This document shows positions 26,879 through 36,172 of a stretch of 51,035 nt of DNA, piece after piece. Origin of the DNA: Bacteroidales bacterium (GTDB lineage Bacteria > Bacteroidota > Bacteroidia > Bacteroidales > G3-4614); NCBI GenBank assembly GCA_017559955.1, contig JAFYPQ010000019.1, forward strand, positions 1 through 51,035, read 5' to 3'. Position numbers and translations under genes: made by a program. The first letter of the stretch is position 1. Each line of letters starts with the position of its first letter. Below the pieces are notes generated by a model. It was not told where the DNA came from, made no database searches, and was given only the letters and a program-made list of their open reading frames with translations.

Positions 26879-27408
26879 AGTATCTCTCTTTCTGTTATTA
26901 TACAATTCATTTTTATATCGTGCTCTTCTGTAGGAATATGCTCTAAAACCTGAAGGTCGTAGCCAACACCTACAAAGTACGCATTGCTGTCAGCCAATAA
27001 TCTGTCGTAGTATCCTTTGCCCCTGCCAAGTCTGTTACGGTTGCGGTCAAATGCTACACCCGGAACAATTATAAAATCTATAATCTTACTATCTATCTCA
27101 TCTCCTAAAGGCTCGGTTATTCCAAAAGCACCAATTTTTACATTCTCTTTATCGTATCTTTTTATAATTAGGTTTTCTCCTTCTACAACAGGTAAGAAAA
27201 GGGTTTTAAAATTGTCCCATCTTTCCAACATACATGCAGTGGGAAGTTCGTCGGGAAGTGCATTATATAGTAAAATATTTTCAGCTTCCTGAAATTGAGG
27301 TAGTGATTCTATTTTTGTCATAACCTCAATAGCCGTAACCTCTCTATCCCTTTGTGGAATTTCAAGTTTTATCTTTTTGACCTCTTTCCTAATATTTGGT
27401 TTATTCAT
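26875..27408 (-). CDS. 5-formyltetrahydrofolate cyclo-ligase
   Basis: The enzyme closes 5-formyl-THF to 5,10-methenyl-THF with ATP, returning folate to the one-carbon pool. The 177-residue protein has the basic N-terminal helix (NIRKEVKKIKLEI), FLPVVEGENL, FGITEPLGD and the ATP-binding motif RLGRGKGYYDRLL. The length is normal for the family. It overlaps the S41 protease gene upstream by 8 bases and the M16 gene downstream by 4. Confidence 0.93.
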   Translation of the reverse strand: MNKPNIRKEVKKIKLEIPQRDREVTAIEVMTKIESLPQFQEAENILLYNALPDELPTACMLERWDNFKTLFLPVVEGENLIIKRYDKENVKIGAFGITEPLGDEIDSKIIDFIIVPGVAFDRNRNRLGRGKGYYDRLLADSNAYFVGVGYDLQVLEHIPTEEHDIKMNCIITEREIL

Positions 27409-29029
27409 TTGAATTTGCTTCGCTTAAAGGAAAGCCTTTATTCTCGTTTAGAATTTCAACAGCTTTTAGGAATGTTTCGTCATTCATTAAAACAATAGGG
27501 TAGAATGCCTTATCTCCTAATATATTACGAGTTATATTGGCGTATAAACTATTTAGAATTTCTTTGCGAGAAATATTTATATAAACAGGTCGAGCCTTAA
27601 TTCCTTTGCTTGTGGCAAATTTAACAAACTCATCCAATATGTTTTTCTCTTTTAAATATACCACCAAACTTTTTGCCGATTTGAACTTCGATAATATATC
27701 TCTATTCTCGTCGGAATATTTAAATGCAAATTGATAAATAATTCCATTATTGACAATCTGAGTGAGATACGGACTATAATATGATGTATCTCTTGGAACG
27801 AATACATCAGGCATAATACCTCCGCCGCCATAAACGGTTCTGCCGTATATGGTTTTGTATTTTATCGAGTCGTTAACATGGATGCTGTCTTTCGAGTCAA
27901 ACTCTCCATGCTCAAATCTGTTCATTAAATCTTTTTCATAGTTTTCTGTATCGCCCATTTTGTACTCTTTTTGTATTGAGCGTCCCGAAGGTGTATAATA
28001 TCTTGCAATGGTAAGACGAATTGCCGACCCATCATTAAACGGAATTTGTTGTTGAACAAGGCCTTTTCCAAACGAACGTCTTCCAATAATCAAACCCCTA
28101 TCGTTATCCTGAATGGCTCCTGCAAAAATTTCGCTTGCCGATGCCGACCACTCATCAACCAAAACAACTATTTGGTTATTCTGGAACGAACCTATTCCGT
28201 TAGAGTATATCTCATTTAAAGGAGAGGCGTTACCCTTGGTATATACAATCATGTAACCTGCCGGAAGGAATTCATTAACCATATTTATTGCCGACTCCAT
28301 ATAACCTCCGGAATTTCCTCTTAGGTCGATAATAAATTTAGAAGAGCCTTCAATGGTTAATTGAGCCAATGCGTTTAAAAATTCGCTATATGTGTTTTTC
28401 CCGAATTTGCTGATTTTAATATATCCAATCTCCTCGTTTGCTCTAAAAGCTACGTCGACACTATTTACAGGAATATCACCTCTGGTTACAACAATGTCGA
28501 TAGGAGTATCAGATAGAGGACGAGCAATGGTAAGTTTCACTTCACTATTCTTTGGACCTCTCAGATGCTTCATTACTCGCTCATTGGTAATACCTTCGCC
28601 TGTAAATGCAGTATCGTTTACAGCAATAATCCTATCACCGGCCATCATTCCGGCTCTTTCCGAAGGTCCTCCCGAAATAACGTCAACAACCATAATAGTA
28701 TCATTTAAAATGCTGAATTGTACACCAATTCCGCTAAACGAACCATCAAGGTCGTTATTTACCATCTCTAAATCCGAGGCAGGAATATATGAAGAGTGTG
28801 GGTCGAGTTCTCCAATAATCTTGGGCATTACCTTTTCGGTAAGAGAATCGATGCTTACCGAATCGACATATTGATTATTTATAAGATACATCAAACCATC
28901 AATTTTATTATAATCCATTTGGGAAATAATAGATAATGATGAATTGTTATAAATCCGTCCAATAAAAATGCCAAGAACTATGGCTATGGCAAGCAATATA
29001 GGATAGATAATTTTAAAACTGCGTTTCAT
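27401..29029 (-). CDS. S41-family C-terminal processing peptidase
   Basis: The 542-residue protease starts with an uncleaved-type signal anchor (about 8-26). A PDZ domain spans about 95-170, with GIGVQFSI and SGGPSERAGMMAGDRIIAVN. The catalytic domain has LRGNSGGYMESAI, the serine region DEWSASASEIFAGA (nucleophile near Ser297) and the lysine in RRSFGKGLVQ (Lys322). CtpA/Prc-type proteases trim periplasmic proteins from their C-terminal end. A C-terminal region of about 120 residues has no recognised domain. Confidence 0.93.
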   Translation of the reverse strand: MKRSFKIIYPILLAIAIVLGIFIGRIYNNSSLSIISQMDYNKIDGLMYLINNQYVDSVSIDSLTEKVMPKIIGELDPHSSYIPASDLEMVNNDLDGSFSGIGVQFSILNDTIMVVDVISGGPSERAGMMAGDRIIAVNDTAFTGEGITNERVMKHLRGPKNSEVKLTIARPLSDTPIDIVVTRGDIPVNSVDVAFRANEEIGYIKISKFGKNTYSEFLNALAQLTIEGSSKFIIDLRGNSGGYMESAINMVNEFLPAGYMIVYTKGNASPLNEIYSNGIGSFQNNQIVVLVDEWSASASEIFAGAIQDNDRGLIIGRRSFGKGLVQQQIPFNDGSAIRLTIARYYTPSGRSIQKEYKMGDTENYEKDLMNRFEHGEFDSKDSIHVNDSIKYKTIYGRTVYGGGGIMPDVFVPRDTSYYSPYLTQIVNNGIIYQFAFKYSDENRDILSKFKSAKSLVVYLKEKNILDEFVKFATSKGIKARPVYINISRKEILNSLYANITRNILGDKAFYPIVLMNDETFLKAVEILNENKGFPLSEANSNE

Positions 29030-29042
29030 AAAAATTCAAAAA

Positions 29043-29477
29043 CTATTCTTCAATTTTTTCGTCGCCAATGTAGCAAATCTCAACACCGGCTCTTTTTAAA
29101 AGGTCAAGACCTTCGCTTAGTCTGTAGTACTCTAAAAATACTACACGCTTAATACCTGCTTGAATAATAAGTTTGGCACACTCAATACAAGGAGATGCGG
29201 TAACATATAGAGTTGCCCCCTCGCTACTGTTGTTGGTTCTTGAAACTTTGGTTATGGCATTGGCTTCGGCATGAAGAACATACGATTTTGTATGACCTGT
29301 TTCATCTTCGCAAATGTTTTCAAATCCCGAAGGAGTGCCATTAAACCCATCAGAGATAATCATTTTATCTTTTACAATTAAAGCTCCAACCTTACGTCGT
29401 TTACAATATGAGTTTTCTGCCCATATCTCCGCCATTTTCATATAACGACGATCTAAAATATTTTGTTTGTCTTTCAT
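29043..29477 (-). CDS. Deoxycytidylate deaminase-type enzyme (ComEB/dCMP deaminase)
   Basis: The 144-residue protein has the zinc-binding pair HAEANAI (His69, Glu71) and SPCIECAKLI (Cys97, Cys100), and the N-terminal SYCKRRKVGALIVKD and GFNGTPSGF of the dCMP deaminase branch. The family converts dCMP to dUMP for dTMP synthesis. The name ComEB comes from a competence operon in Bacillus, but no competence gene is near. Confidence 0.92.
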   Translation of the reverse strand: MKDKQNILDRRYMKMAEIWAENSYCKRRKVGALIVKDKMIISDGFNGTPSGFENICEDETGHTKSYVLHAEANAITKVSRTNNSSEGATLYVTASPCIECAKLIIQAGIKRVVFLEYYRLSEGLDLLKRAGVEICYIGDEKIEE

Positions 29478-29493
29478 TTTTCAATAGTAAAAA

Positions 29494-30342
29494 TTATTTT
29501 TCAGCTTCATTTTTAAGCCATGCAATCTCTTCAGCCCAAATATCTTCGTTCGGAGTTTCGAGTATAAGAGGAATATTATTCATTCGTTCATCTCTCATAA
29601 TTCGAGCGAACAGCTCCTTACCGATAACACCCATACCTAATGAGTCGTGTCGGTCAACACGAGAACCGATACCTTTTTTTGCGTCGTTTAGGTGCATTCC
29701 TCTCAAATATTTAAACCCAACAATTCTCTCAAAATCGTTAAAGCTCTTTTCATATCCTTCGGCAGAAATCAGGTCATAACCTGCTGCAACAGCGTGGCAA
29801 GTATCAATACATACACCAACACGGTTTTTATCCTCAACCTTATCGATAATGGCTGCGAGATGCTCAAACTCGAAACCTATGTTCGAACCCTGCCCTGCAG
29901 TATTTTCGATAACAGCTGTAACACCTTCGGTTTTGTCGAGTGCAATATTTATGCTTTCGGCTATAAGAGCTATACACTCATCGATGGAAATCTCTTTTAA
30001 TGTACTTCCTGGGTGGAAGTTCAACAATTTTAAACCCAACTGACTGCATCGAAGCATCTCATCGTTAAATGAGGTTCTCGATTTTTCCAAAGCCTCTTTA
30101 TTCGGATTGCCTAAATTAATCAAATAGCTGTCGTGGGGTAAAATAGCATCTGCCGAATACCCATATTCCAAGCATCTCTCTTTGAATAGAGCGATACTCT
30201 TTTCCGATAGTGGAGCCGATAGCCATTGACGTTGATTTTTTGTAAACAATGCAAATGCTGTAGCTCCTATATTGTGGGCATTAAGAGGAGCATTTTCGAC
30301 TCCGCCCGATGCCGATACGTGTGCACCAATATATTTAGTCAT
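29494..30342 (-). CDS. nfo: Endonuclease IV
   Basis: This is an AP endonuclease that cuts DNA 5' of abasic sites. The 282-residue protein has the family start [78 protein letters not shown] and LETPNED, which together supply the three-zinc site. It is the first gene of the leftward eight-gene unit. A TATCTTCG -7-like box lies 23 bases upstream on its strand. Confidence 0.95.
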   Translation of the reverse strand: MTKYIGAHVSASGGVENAPLNAHNIGATAFALFTKNQRQWLSAPLSEKSIALFKERCLEYGYSADAILPHDSYLINLGNPNKEALEKSRTSFNDEMLRCSQLGLKLLNFHPGSTLKEISIDECIALIAESINIALDKTEGVTAVIENTAGQGSNIGFEFEHLAAIIDKVEDKNRVGVCIDTCHAVAAGYDLISAEGYEKSFNDFERIVGFKYLRGMHLNDAKKGIGSRVDRHDSLGMGVIGKELFARIMRDERMNNIPLILETPNEDIWAEEIAWLKNEAEK

Positions 30343-30364
30343 ATTTCAAACGTGTTTAACTTTG

Positions 30365-30372
30365 CGAAGATA
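30365..30372 (-). promoter_or_regulatory. Candidate -7 box TATCTTCG for the nfo operon
   Basis: TATCTTCG on the minus strand, 23 bases upstream of nfo, in the divergent gap with lepA. I see no matching TTTG at 20 bp. Confidence 0.45.
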
Positions 30373-30446
30373 CAAAATAAATTACAAATGTTATAAGTTT
30401 TTGACTATCTGTTTTGCTTAAAATATCTTTCAAGAAAAATGATTGC

Positions 30447-30478
30447 TTTGCATATTTGCTGAGTTTGTACTACCTTTG
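30447..30478 (+). promoter_or_regulatory. Promoter of lepA
   Basis: TTTG at 30447-30450 and TACCTTTG at 30471-30478 with a 20-bp spacer match the Bacteroidota -33/-7 consensus exactly. lepA begins 32 bases downstream. Confidence 0.8.
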
Positions 30479-30509
30479 CAAAAGTATTATAATGCAATAA
30501 CTATATTAG

Positions 30510-32297
30510 ATGAAGAATATTCGCAATTTTTGTATAATTGCCCATATCGACCATGGCAAGAGTACACTTGCCGACCGTTTATTGGAATACACAAATACCG
30601 TATCCGGAAAAGATTTGCAAAATCAGGTTCTCGATGATATGGATTTGGAGCGTGAGCGAGGTATTACAATTAAAAGCCACGCAATACAAATGGAGTATAA
30701 AAAGGGGGGAGAGACATATAAGTTAAACCTTATCGACACTCCGGGACACGTCGATTTCTCATACGAAGTATCACGTTCTATTGCTGCATGTGAAGGAGCG
30801 TTATTGATTGTTGATGCCTCACAAGGAATACAGGCACAAACCATATCAAACCTCTATATGGCAATAGACAATGATTTGGAGATAATTCCCGTATTAAACA
30901 AAATTGATTTGCCAAGTGCACAACCCGAGGAGGTTGAGGATCAAATAGTATCACTACTTGGATGTAAACCCGAGGATGTGTTGCGAGCAAGTGGTAAAAC
31001 AGGAGAGGGTGTACTTGAAGTATTGGATGCAATAGTTGAACGAGTTCCTGCTCCAAAAGGAGATGCCGAAGCTCCGTTGCAATGTTTGATATTCGATTCG
31101 GTATTTAATCCCTTCCGAGGAATTATAGCATACTTTAAAATAGTTAACGGAACAATCCGTACCAACGATAAAGTGAAGTTCGTAGCAACAGGCAAAGAGT
31201 ATGAGGCTGACGAGATAGGAACACTAAAACTCGATATGGTTCCTAAAAAAGAGTTGTCGGCTGGCGATGTAGGTTATATTATATCTGGAATTAAAACTTC
31301 GAAAGAGGTAAAAGTAGGAGATACCATTACCCACATAGCCCGACCTTGCGACAAAGCCATAGCGGGATTTGAGGAGGTAAAACCTATGGTGTTTGCAGGA
31401 GTATATCCTATAGATCCTCAAGATTTTGAAGATTTACGTGCTTCGCTCGAAAAGTTGCAACTGAACGATGCTTCACTAACATTCCAACCCGAATCATCAG
31501 TGGCATTAGGATTTGGTTTTCGTTGCGGCTTCTTGGGCTTGTTGCATATGGAGATTATCCAAGAGCGTTTGGATAGAGAGTTTGATATGGATGTTATTAC
31601 CACTGTTCCCAACGTATCATATAAGGTCTATGATAAAAAGGGAAATATGATGGAGGTGCACAATCCATCGGGATTGCCCGAACCAACCCTAATCGACCAT
31701 ATTGAAGAGCCATTCATTAGAGCATCTATAATCACTACAACTGATTACATAGGTCCTATTATGACGCTATGTTTAGGAAAACGTGGAGAGTTGATTAAAC
31801 AGGAATATATCTCGGGAAATCGTATAGAGTTGATTTACGACCTGCCTTTGGGCGAGATAGTAATCGACTTCTACGATAAGTTGAAGAGTATATCAAAAGG
31901 ATACGCATCGTTCGACTACCATATACACGATTTCCGTGAATCGAAACTTGTAAAATTGGATATATTGTTAAATGGAGAGACCGTCGATGCACTATCAACG
32001 CTTACACACTTCGACAATGCCGAGCCATTCGGTCGTCGTATGTGCGAAAAGTTGAAGGAGTTGATACCACGTCAGCAATTCGATGTTGCGATACAAGCTG
32101 CTATAGGTGCAAAAATCATAGCACGAGAAACCGTAAAAGCAGTACGTAAAGACGTTACCGCAAAATGTTACGGAGGAGATATCAGCCGTAAACGTAAGTT
32201 GCTTGAAAAACAAAAGAAAGGAAAGAAACGTATGAAACAAATCGGTACAGTTGAGGTGCCACAAAAAGCATTCCTTGCGGTACTCAAGTTAGACTAA
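30510..32297 (+). CDS. lepA: Elongation factor 4 (LepA)
   Basis: This ribosome-bound GTPase acts on stalled or misassembled ribosomes. The 595-residue protein has G1 [11 protein letters not shown]2/RGITI, G3 DTPGHVDF and G4 NKIDLPSA. The LepA-specific C-terminal domain follows ([22 protein letters not shown]). It has its own promoter and terminator and is probably monocistronic. Confidence 0.97.
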   Translation: MKNIRNFCIIAHIDHGKSTLADRLLEYTNTVSGKDLQNQVLDDMDLERERGITIKSHAIQMEYKKGGETYKLNLIDTPGHVDFSYEVSRSIAACEGALLIVDASQGIQAQTISNLYMAIDNDLEIIPVLNKIDLPSAQPEEVEDQIVSLLGCKPEDVLRASGKTGEGVLEVLDAIVERVPAPKGDAEAPLQCLIFDSVFNPFRGIIAYFKIVNGTIRTNDKVKFVATGKEYEADEIGTLKLDMVPKKELSAGDVGYIISGIKTSKEVKVGDTITHIARPCDKAIAGFEEVKPMVFAGVYPIDPQDFEDLRASLEKLQLNDASLTFQPESSVALGFGFRCGFLGLLHMEIIQERLDREFDMDVITTVPNVSYKVYDKKGNMMEVHNPSGLPEPTLIDHIEEPFIRASIITTTDYIGPIMTLCLGKRGELIKQEYISGNRIELIYDLPLGEIVIDFYDKLKSISKGYASFDYHIHDFRESKLVKLDILLNGETVDALSTLTHFDNAEPFGRRMCEKLKELIPRQQFDVAIQAAIGAKIIARETVKAVRKDVTAKCYGGDISRKRKLLEKQKKGKKRMKQIGTVEVPQKAFLAVLKLD

Positions 32298-32305
32298 TAA
32301 TGCCT

Positions 32306-32340
32306 ATAAAAGCTGTTCTTAGAGGACAGCTTTTATTTTT
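32306..32340 (+). terminator. Rho-independent terminator after lepA
   Basis: ATAAAAGCTGT pairs with ACAGCTTTTAT around a nine-base loop and is followed by TTTTT, 8 bases after the lepA stop. Confidence 0.9.
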
Positions 32341-32411
32341 ATGACCGATTTATTGTTTAAAACAAAACGAGTTAAAAAACGTTTATTCTCTTAGAAAGAA
32401 AAAAATAGTAA

Positions 32412-32419
32412 TATCTTAG
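32412..32419 (+). promoter_or_regulatory. Candidate -7 box TATCTTAG upstream of the DUF4251 gene
   Basis: This is a one-base variant of TAnnTTTG, 17 bases upstream of the start. No -33 element is clear. Confidence 0.4.
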
Positions 32420-32436
32420 CGAAAAAATAATATCAT

Positions 32437-32997
32437 ATGAAACGTATATCTATAATAATAGCAATATTTGCATTTGCATTAACATTACCTATTGAAGCAA
32501 AAGATCAAGGAGTTTCTAAAAAAGAGCAAAAGGCTGCAAAACGAGCATTAGAAGCACAAAAAGATTCCATTGCAGGTTTGGTATCAAGAGATGCCATGGA
32601 GAGGGGAGAGTGGGTATTTAATGCCGTATCGGTAAATGTTAGTGGAGGACCGATGGTGAATGTACCTTCAAATTTAAACTTTTTAATGGTTGAGGGAGAC
32701 AAATATACATTTCAAACCTCATCAGGCTTTGGCGGAGGACCCAATAATATGGGAGGTATAACCACAACAGGGCTTATTAAAATAGAAGATGTAGAAGCCG
32801 ATCGTCATGGTAATATCACATATTCGCTACGTCTGAACGGAACAATTCTAAATGGAACGGCAACTCTCACATTAGAACGTAACTCTAACAGAGCAGACCT
32901 ATATATAAATATGGATAGAGGAACACGTAATCTATCAATGGTTGGAGCAGTCTATCCCATTGGTACAACAAGAGTCTTCGAGGGCACTTTAAGGTAA
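32437..32997 (+). CDS. DUF4251-family exported protein
   Basis: The 186-residue protein begins with a signal peptide (MKRISIIIAIFAFALTLPIEA, cleavage before KDQG). The mature part has a lysine/alanine-rich helix (KKEQKAAKRALEAQKDS), then a beta-rich domain from about 60 with VSVNVSGGPMVNVPSNLNFLMVEGDKYTFQ and a glycine-rich GFGGGPNNMGG. This layout matches DUF4251, found widely in Bacteroidota and of unknown function. No lipobox cysteine is present. Confidence 0.83.
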   Translation: MKRISIIIAIFAFALTLPIEAKDQGVSKKEQKAAKRALEAQKDSIAGLVSRDAMERGEWVFNAVSVNVSGGPMVNVPSNLNFLMVEGDKYTFQTSSGFGGGPNNMGGITTTGLIKIEDVEADRHGNITYSLRLNGTILNGTATLTLERNSNRADLYINMDRGTRNLSMVGAVYPIGTTRVFEGTLR

Positions 32998-33090
32998 TTG
33001 TTAGGTTTATTAAATGAGAAATTAGGAATTGAATACTTCTAATTCTATAAAAATGTGTTAGACTTTGAGAGTCTTCTAAAATACCATTAG

Positions 33091-33127
33091 AATAATACCC
33101 AAGTTACGTCGTAGCTTGGGTATTATT
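33091..33127. terminator. Bidirectional terminator between the DUF4251 gene and prfC
   Basis: AATAATACCCAAG pairs perfectly with CTTGGGTATTATT over an 11-base loop, with T-rich sequence on the + side and A-rich on the other. The genes on either side converge. Confidence 0.88.
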
Positions 33128-33158
33128 TTATGATAAGTAGTTAAAACTATCAACTATA

Positions 33159-34739
33159 TTAAAATTCCGAAGTGAAGTGGAATTTAATTTTGGGGAAGTC
33201 GCTTTGCGCCATTTGCAAAACGTAAGCCGAATCGGCAAGGAATACATCTCTGTCTTCTTTATCTTTTGCCATATATTGGTATTTACGTTTTTTGAAGTTC
33301 TCCAATTCTGCTTTGTCGTCGCTTTCAATCCAACAAGCCTTATATAGTGAGATTGGTTCCCATTTGCATTGAGCACCGTACTCGTGTAATAAGCGATATT
33401 GAATAACCTCAAATTGAAGTTGTCCTACAGTACCAATAATCTTGCGGTTGTTGTATTGATTTACAAACGATTGAGCAACACCTTCGTCCATAAGTTGGTC
33501 GATGCCTTTATTCAATTGTTTTGCCTTCATAGGATCGCTGTTTTCGATGTATTTAAACATCTCAGGTGAGAAGCTTGGCAATCCTTTAAAGTGTAACTCT
33601 TCTCCGGCTGTAAGGGTGTCTCCAATCTTGAAGTTTCCTGTATCGGGTAAACCAACAATATCTCCGGGATATGCCTCGTCTAACACCGATTTCTTTTGAG
33701 CCATAAAGGCTGTGGGGCTTGAGAAACGCATCATCTTTCCGTGACGAACGTGTTTGTAGTTTTCGTTACGTACGAATTTACCCGAACAAACCTTAACAAA
33801 GGCGATATAACTGCGGTGGTTAGGGTCCATATTGGCGTGAATTTTGAATACAAATCCTGTAAAAGCCTCCTCTTCGGGTTTAACCTCACGTTCAATAGCG
33901 TTAATTGGACGAGGCGAGGGGGCAATATCAATAAAGCAATCCAATAACTCTTTAACACCAAAGTTATTAAGAGCCGAACCAAAGAATACAGGAGCAAGTT
34001 CTCCTTTAAGATAGTCTTCCTTGTCAAAGTCGGGATATACGCCCGAGATAAGTTCAAGATCGTTTCTTAAACGTTCAGCATCGTTTTCTCCGATATAATT
34101 TTCAAGTTCAGGATTGTTTATATCTGTAAACTCAACACTCTCTGTAACAACTTGTTTGCTTGGAGTGTAAAGGTTTAAGTTTTTCTCATATATGTTATAT
34201 ACACCTTTAAATCTTTGCCCAATGTTGATAGGCCAACTTAAAGGACGTACGGCAATTTTAAGTTCGCTCTCCAACTCATCGAGAATTTCGAATGGATCAC
34301 GACCTTCTCGGTCTAACTTATTTACGAATATGATAACAGGGGTCTTTCGCATACGGCAAACCTCCATAAGTTTACGAGTCTGCATCTCTACACCCTTTGC
34401 AACATCGACAACAATAATAACGCTGTCAACAGCAGTAAGGGTACGATAAGTATCCTCGGCAAAGTCTTGGTGTCCCGGTGTATCAAGAATATTGATTTTG
34501 TGGTTATTGTATTCAAATCCCATAACCGAAGTCGCAACCGATATACCACGTTGTTTCTCAATCTCCATCCAGTCTGATGTAGCAGTTTTTTTAATTTTGT
34601 TCGATTTAACTGCACCGGCAATATGAATAGCACCACCAAACAATAGTAACTTTTCAGTTAATGTGGTTTTACCTGCGTCGGGGTGGCTTATGATGGCAAA
34701 TGTCCTTCTTCTCTCTATCTCCTGTGTAAGGGTACTCAT
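33159..34739 (-). CDS. prfC: Peptide chain release factor 3
   Basis: RF3 is a GTPase that recycles RF1 and RF2 from the ribosome after termination. The 526-residue protein has G1 [15 protein letters not shown], the RF3 insertion [35 protein letters not shown] and [10 protein letters not shown]. The length is standard (E. coli 529). It is the last gene of a four-gene leftward unit, 11 bases after rfbD. Confidence 0.96.
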   Translation of the reverse strand: MSTLTQEIERRRTFAIISHPDAGKTTLTEKLLLFGGAIHIAGAVKSNKIKKTATSDWMEIEKQRGISVATSVMGFEYNNHKINILDTPGHQDFAEDTYRTLTAVDSVIIVVDVAKGVEMQTRKLMEVCRMRKTPVIIFVNKLDREGRDPFEILDELESELKIAVRPLSWPINIGQRFKGVYNIYEKNLNLYTPSKQVVTESVEFTDINNPELENYIGENDAERLRNDLELISGVYPDFDKEDYLKGELAPVFFGSALNNFGVKELLDCFIDIAPSPRPINAIEREVKPEEEAFTGFVFKIHANMDPNHRSYIAFVKVCSGKFVRNENYKHVRHGKMMRFSSPTAFMAQKKSVLDEAYPGDIVGLPDTGNFKIGDTLTAGEELHFKGLPSFSPEMFKYIENSDPMKAKQLNKGIDQLMDEGVAQSFVNQYNNRKIIGTVGQLQFEVIQYRLLHEYGAQCKWEPISLYKACWIESDDKAELENFKKRKYQYMAKDKEDRDVFLADSAYVLQMAQSDFPKIKFHFTSEF

Positions 34740-34750
34740 AAATAAATTAA

Positions 34751-35617
34751 CTATATATTATTGTTTAATAATCTTATACACTCTTTTAAACTTTCTCTCC
34801 ATTCGGGGATATCTATCCTATAAATGTTTTTAATTTTTGTTTTATCCAAAACACTATATGCAGGGCGTGCAGCTTTTGTCGGATACTCATTTGTTGCAAT
34901 AGGTTTAACCAAACAATCAATTCCCGCCAATTTATGAATCTCACAAGCAAAATCATACCACGAGCATTCTCCTTCGTTCGAGAAGTTATATACCCCGGCA
35001 ACAAAGTCTCTTGTTTCAACAATGGTTATAATTGCTTTTGCTAAATCTCTTGCGTATGTTGGAGTTCCACGTTGGTCGCAAACAACGTTTAAACTATCAC
35101 GCTCGTTTCCAAGCAAAATCATAGTTTTTACGAAGTTTTTGCCAAAAGAGGAGTATAACCACGATGTTCGTATAACAATACTCTCTTCGGGTAAAATATT
35201 CAACAATCTCATCTCTCCTTCGAGTTTTGTCGTACCATAAACCGATTTAGGATTGGTCTCATCCTCTTCGGAATATGGCATTTGTGCATCTCCGCTATAC
35301 ACATAATCTGTCGATATGTGGATAACCTTTGCTCCAACATTTTTAGCGGCTTTTGCAATATTCTCAACAGCCAAGCAGTTTATTCTTGAACATAGTTCAA
35401 TCTCTTCTTCGGCTTTGTCAACGGATGTATATGCGGCACAATTTATAATAATGTCTGGTTTGCTGAGTTCGGCAAAGTTGCATACTGCATTAAAATCGGT
35501 AATATCCAATTTTGCAACATCGGTAAAGATGTACGAATTGAATTTGTCGTTTTGGGCAATGCAACGCATTTCATTACCAAGCTGACCGTTTGCTCCTGTA
35601 ATTAAAAGTTTTGCCAT
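34751..35617 (-). CDS. rfbD: dTDP-4-dehydrorhamnose reductase
   Basis: The enzyme performs the last step of dTDP-L-rhamnose synthesis. The 288-residue short-chain reductase has the nucleotide motif [30 protein letters not shown], the catalytic YGTTK (Tyr and Lys) and the [17 protein letters not shown] motif of RmlD. rfbA, rfbB and rfbC are not in the window, so the pathway must be completed elsewhere. Neighbours (DUF4924, prfC) have unrelated roles. Confidence 0.93.
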   Translation of the reverse strand: MAKLLITGANGQLGNEMRCIAQNDKFNSYIFTDVAKLDITDFNAVCNFAELSKPDIIINCAAYTSVDKAEEEIELCSRINCLAVENIAKAAKNVGAKVIHISTDYVYSGDAQMPYSEEDETNPKSVYGTTKLEGEMRLLNILPEESIVIRTSWLYSSFGKNFVKTMILLGNERDSLNVVCDQRGTPTYARDLAKAIITIVETRDFVAGVYNFSNEGECSWYDFACEIHKLAGIDCLVKPIATNEYPTKAARPAYSVLDKTKIKNIYRIDIPEWRESLKECIRLLNNNI

Positions 35618-35622
35618 ATCCT

Positions 35623-36165
35623 CTATAATTCTAATTCTCCGGCTTTCTCTTTTTTATATAGTTCGGCAAGTTGCGATAAAAATTGTGTAATTGTTTTGGT
35701 TGCTGCAATAGTTTCATCCGAAACTTCTCTCTTTGATAAACGCAATAATAACAAACCATATAGCGAATTGAATGCAGTTTCAATGTCGTTACACTTTGTA
35801 TTGCCTTGTTTGTTTTTAATTTCGTTTATATAGGGTAGGGCTTTGTAAAATACCGCAGTGTATAGAGACATCTTTTGAGAAGCCAAAAGTTCAGAATGAA
35901 GGTCGTTTAGCTTAATAATAACATTTGTGTTTATTTGCAAATGTCCCTTTTCTAATTTACCTTCATTTCTCATCATCTCAATCAGGTTCTCATACCACTC
36001 ACTGATTTTGCTTTTTACATCGGGAGCAACATCATATTGTTCCACTATATTAGCATTAATCAGAGCAATGTCAAAATTACATGCTCTGATTATGTCCTCA
36101 ACCTGCCACATATAAAGCAGATATTCGGCAATATTGTTTTCTCTTTTCTCTTTTGCTACAATCAT
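35623..36165 (-). CDS. DUF4924-family protein
   Basis: The protein has 180 residues from the ATG at 36165. This start, 7 bases after the DUF5686 stop, begins the conserved sequence IVAKEKRENNIAEYLLYMWQVEDIIRA; the upstream alternative at 36207 lies inside the DUF5686 gene. It is all-helical with no signal peptide. The family is confined to Bacteroidota and has no known function. It is placed between an outer-membrane protein gene and rfbD in what looks like one operon. Confidence 0.85.
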   Translation of the reverse strand: MIVAKEKRENNIAEYLLYMWQVEDIIRACNFDIALINANIVEQYDVAPDVKSKISEWYENLIEMMRNEGKLEKGHLQINTNVIIKLNDLHSELLASQKMSLYTAVFYKALPYINEIKNKQGNTKCNDIETAFNSLYGLLLLRLSKREVSDETIAATKTITQFLSQLAELYKKEKAGELEL

Positions 36166-36172
36166 TTTATCT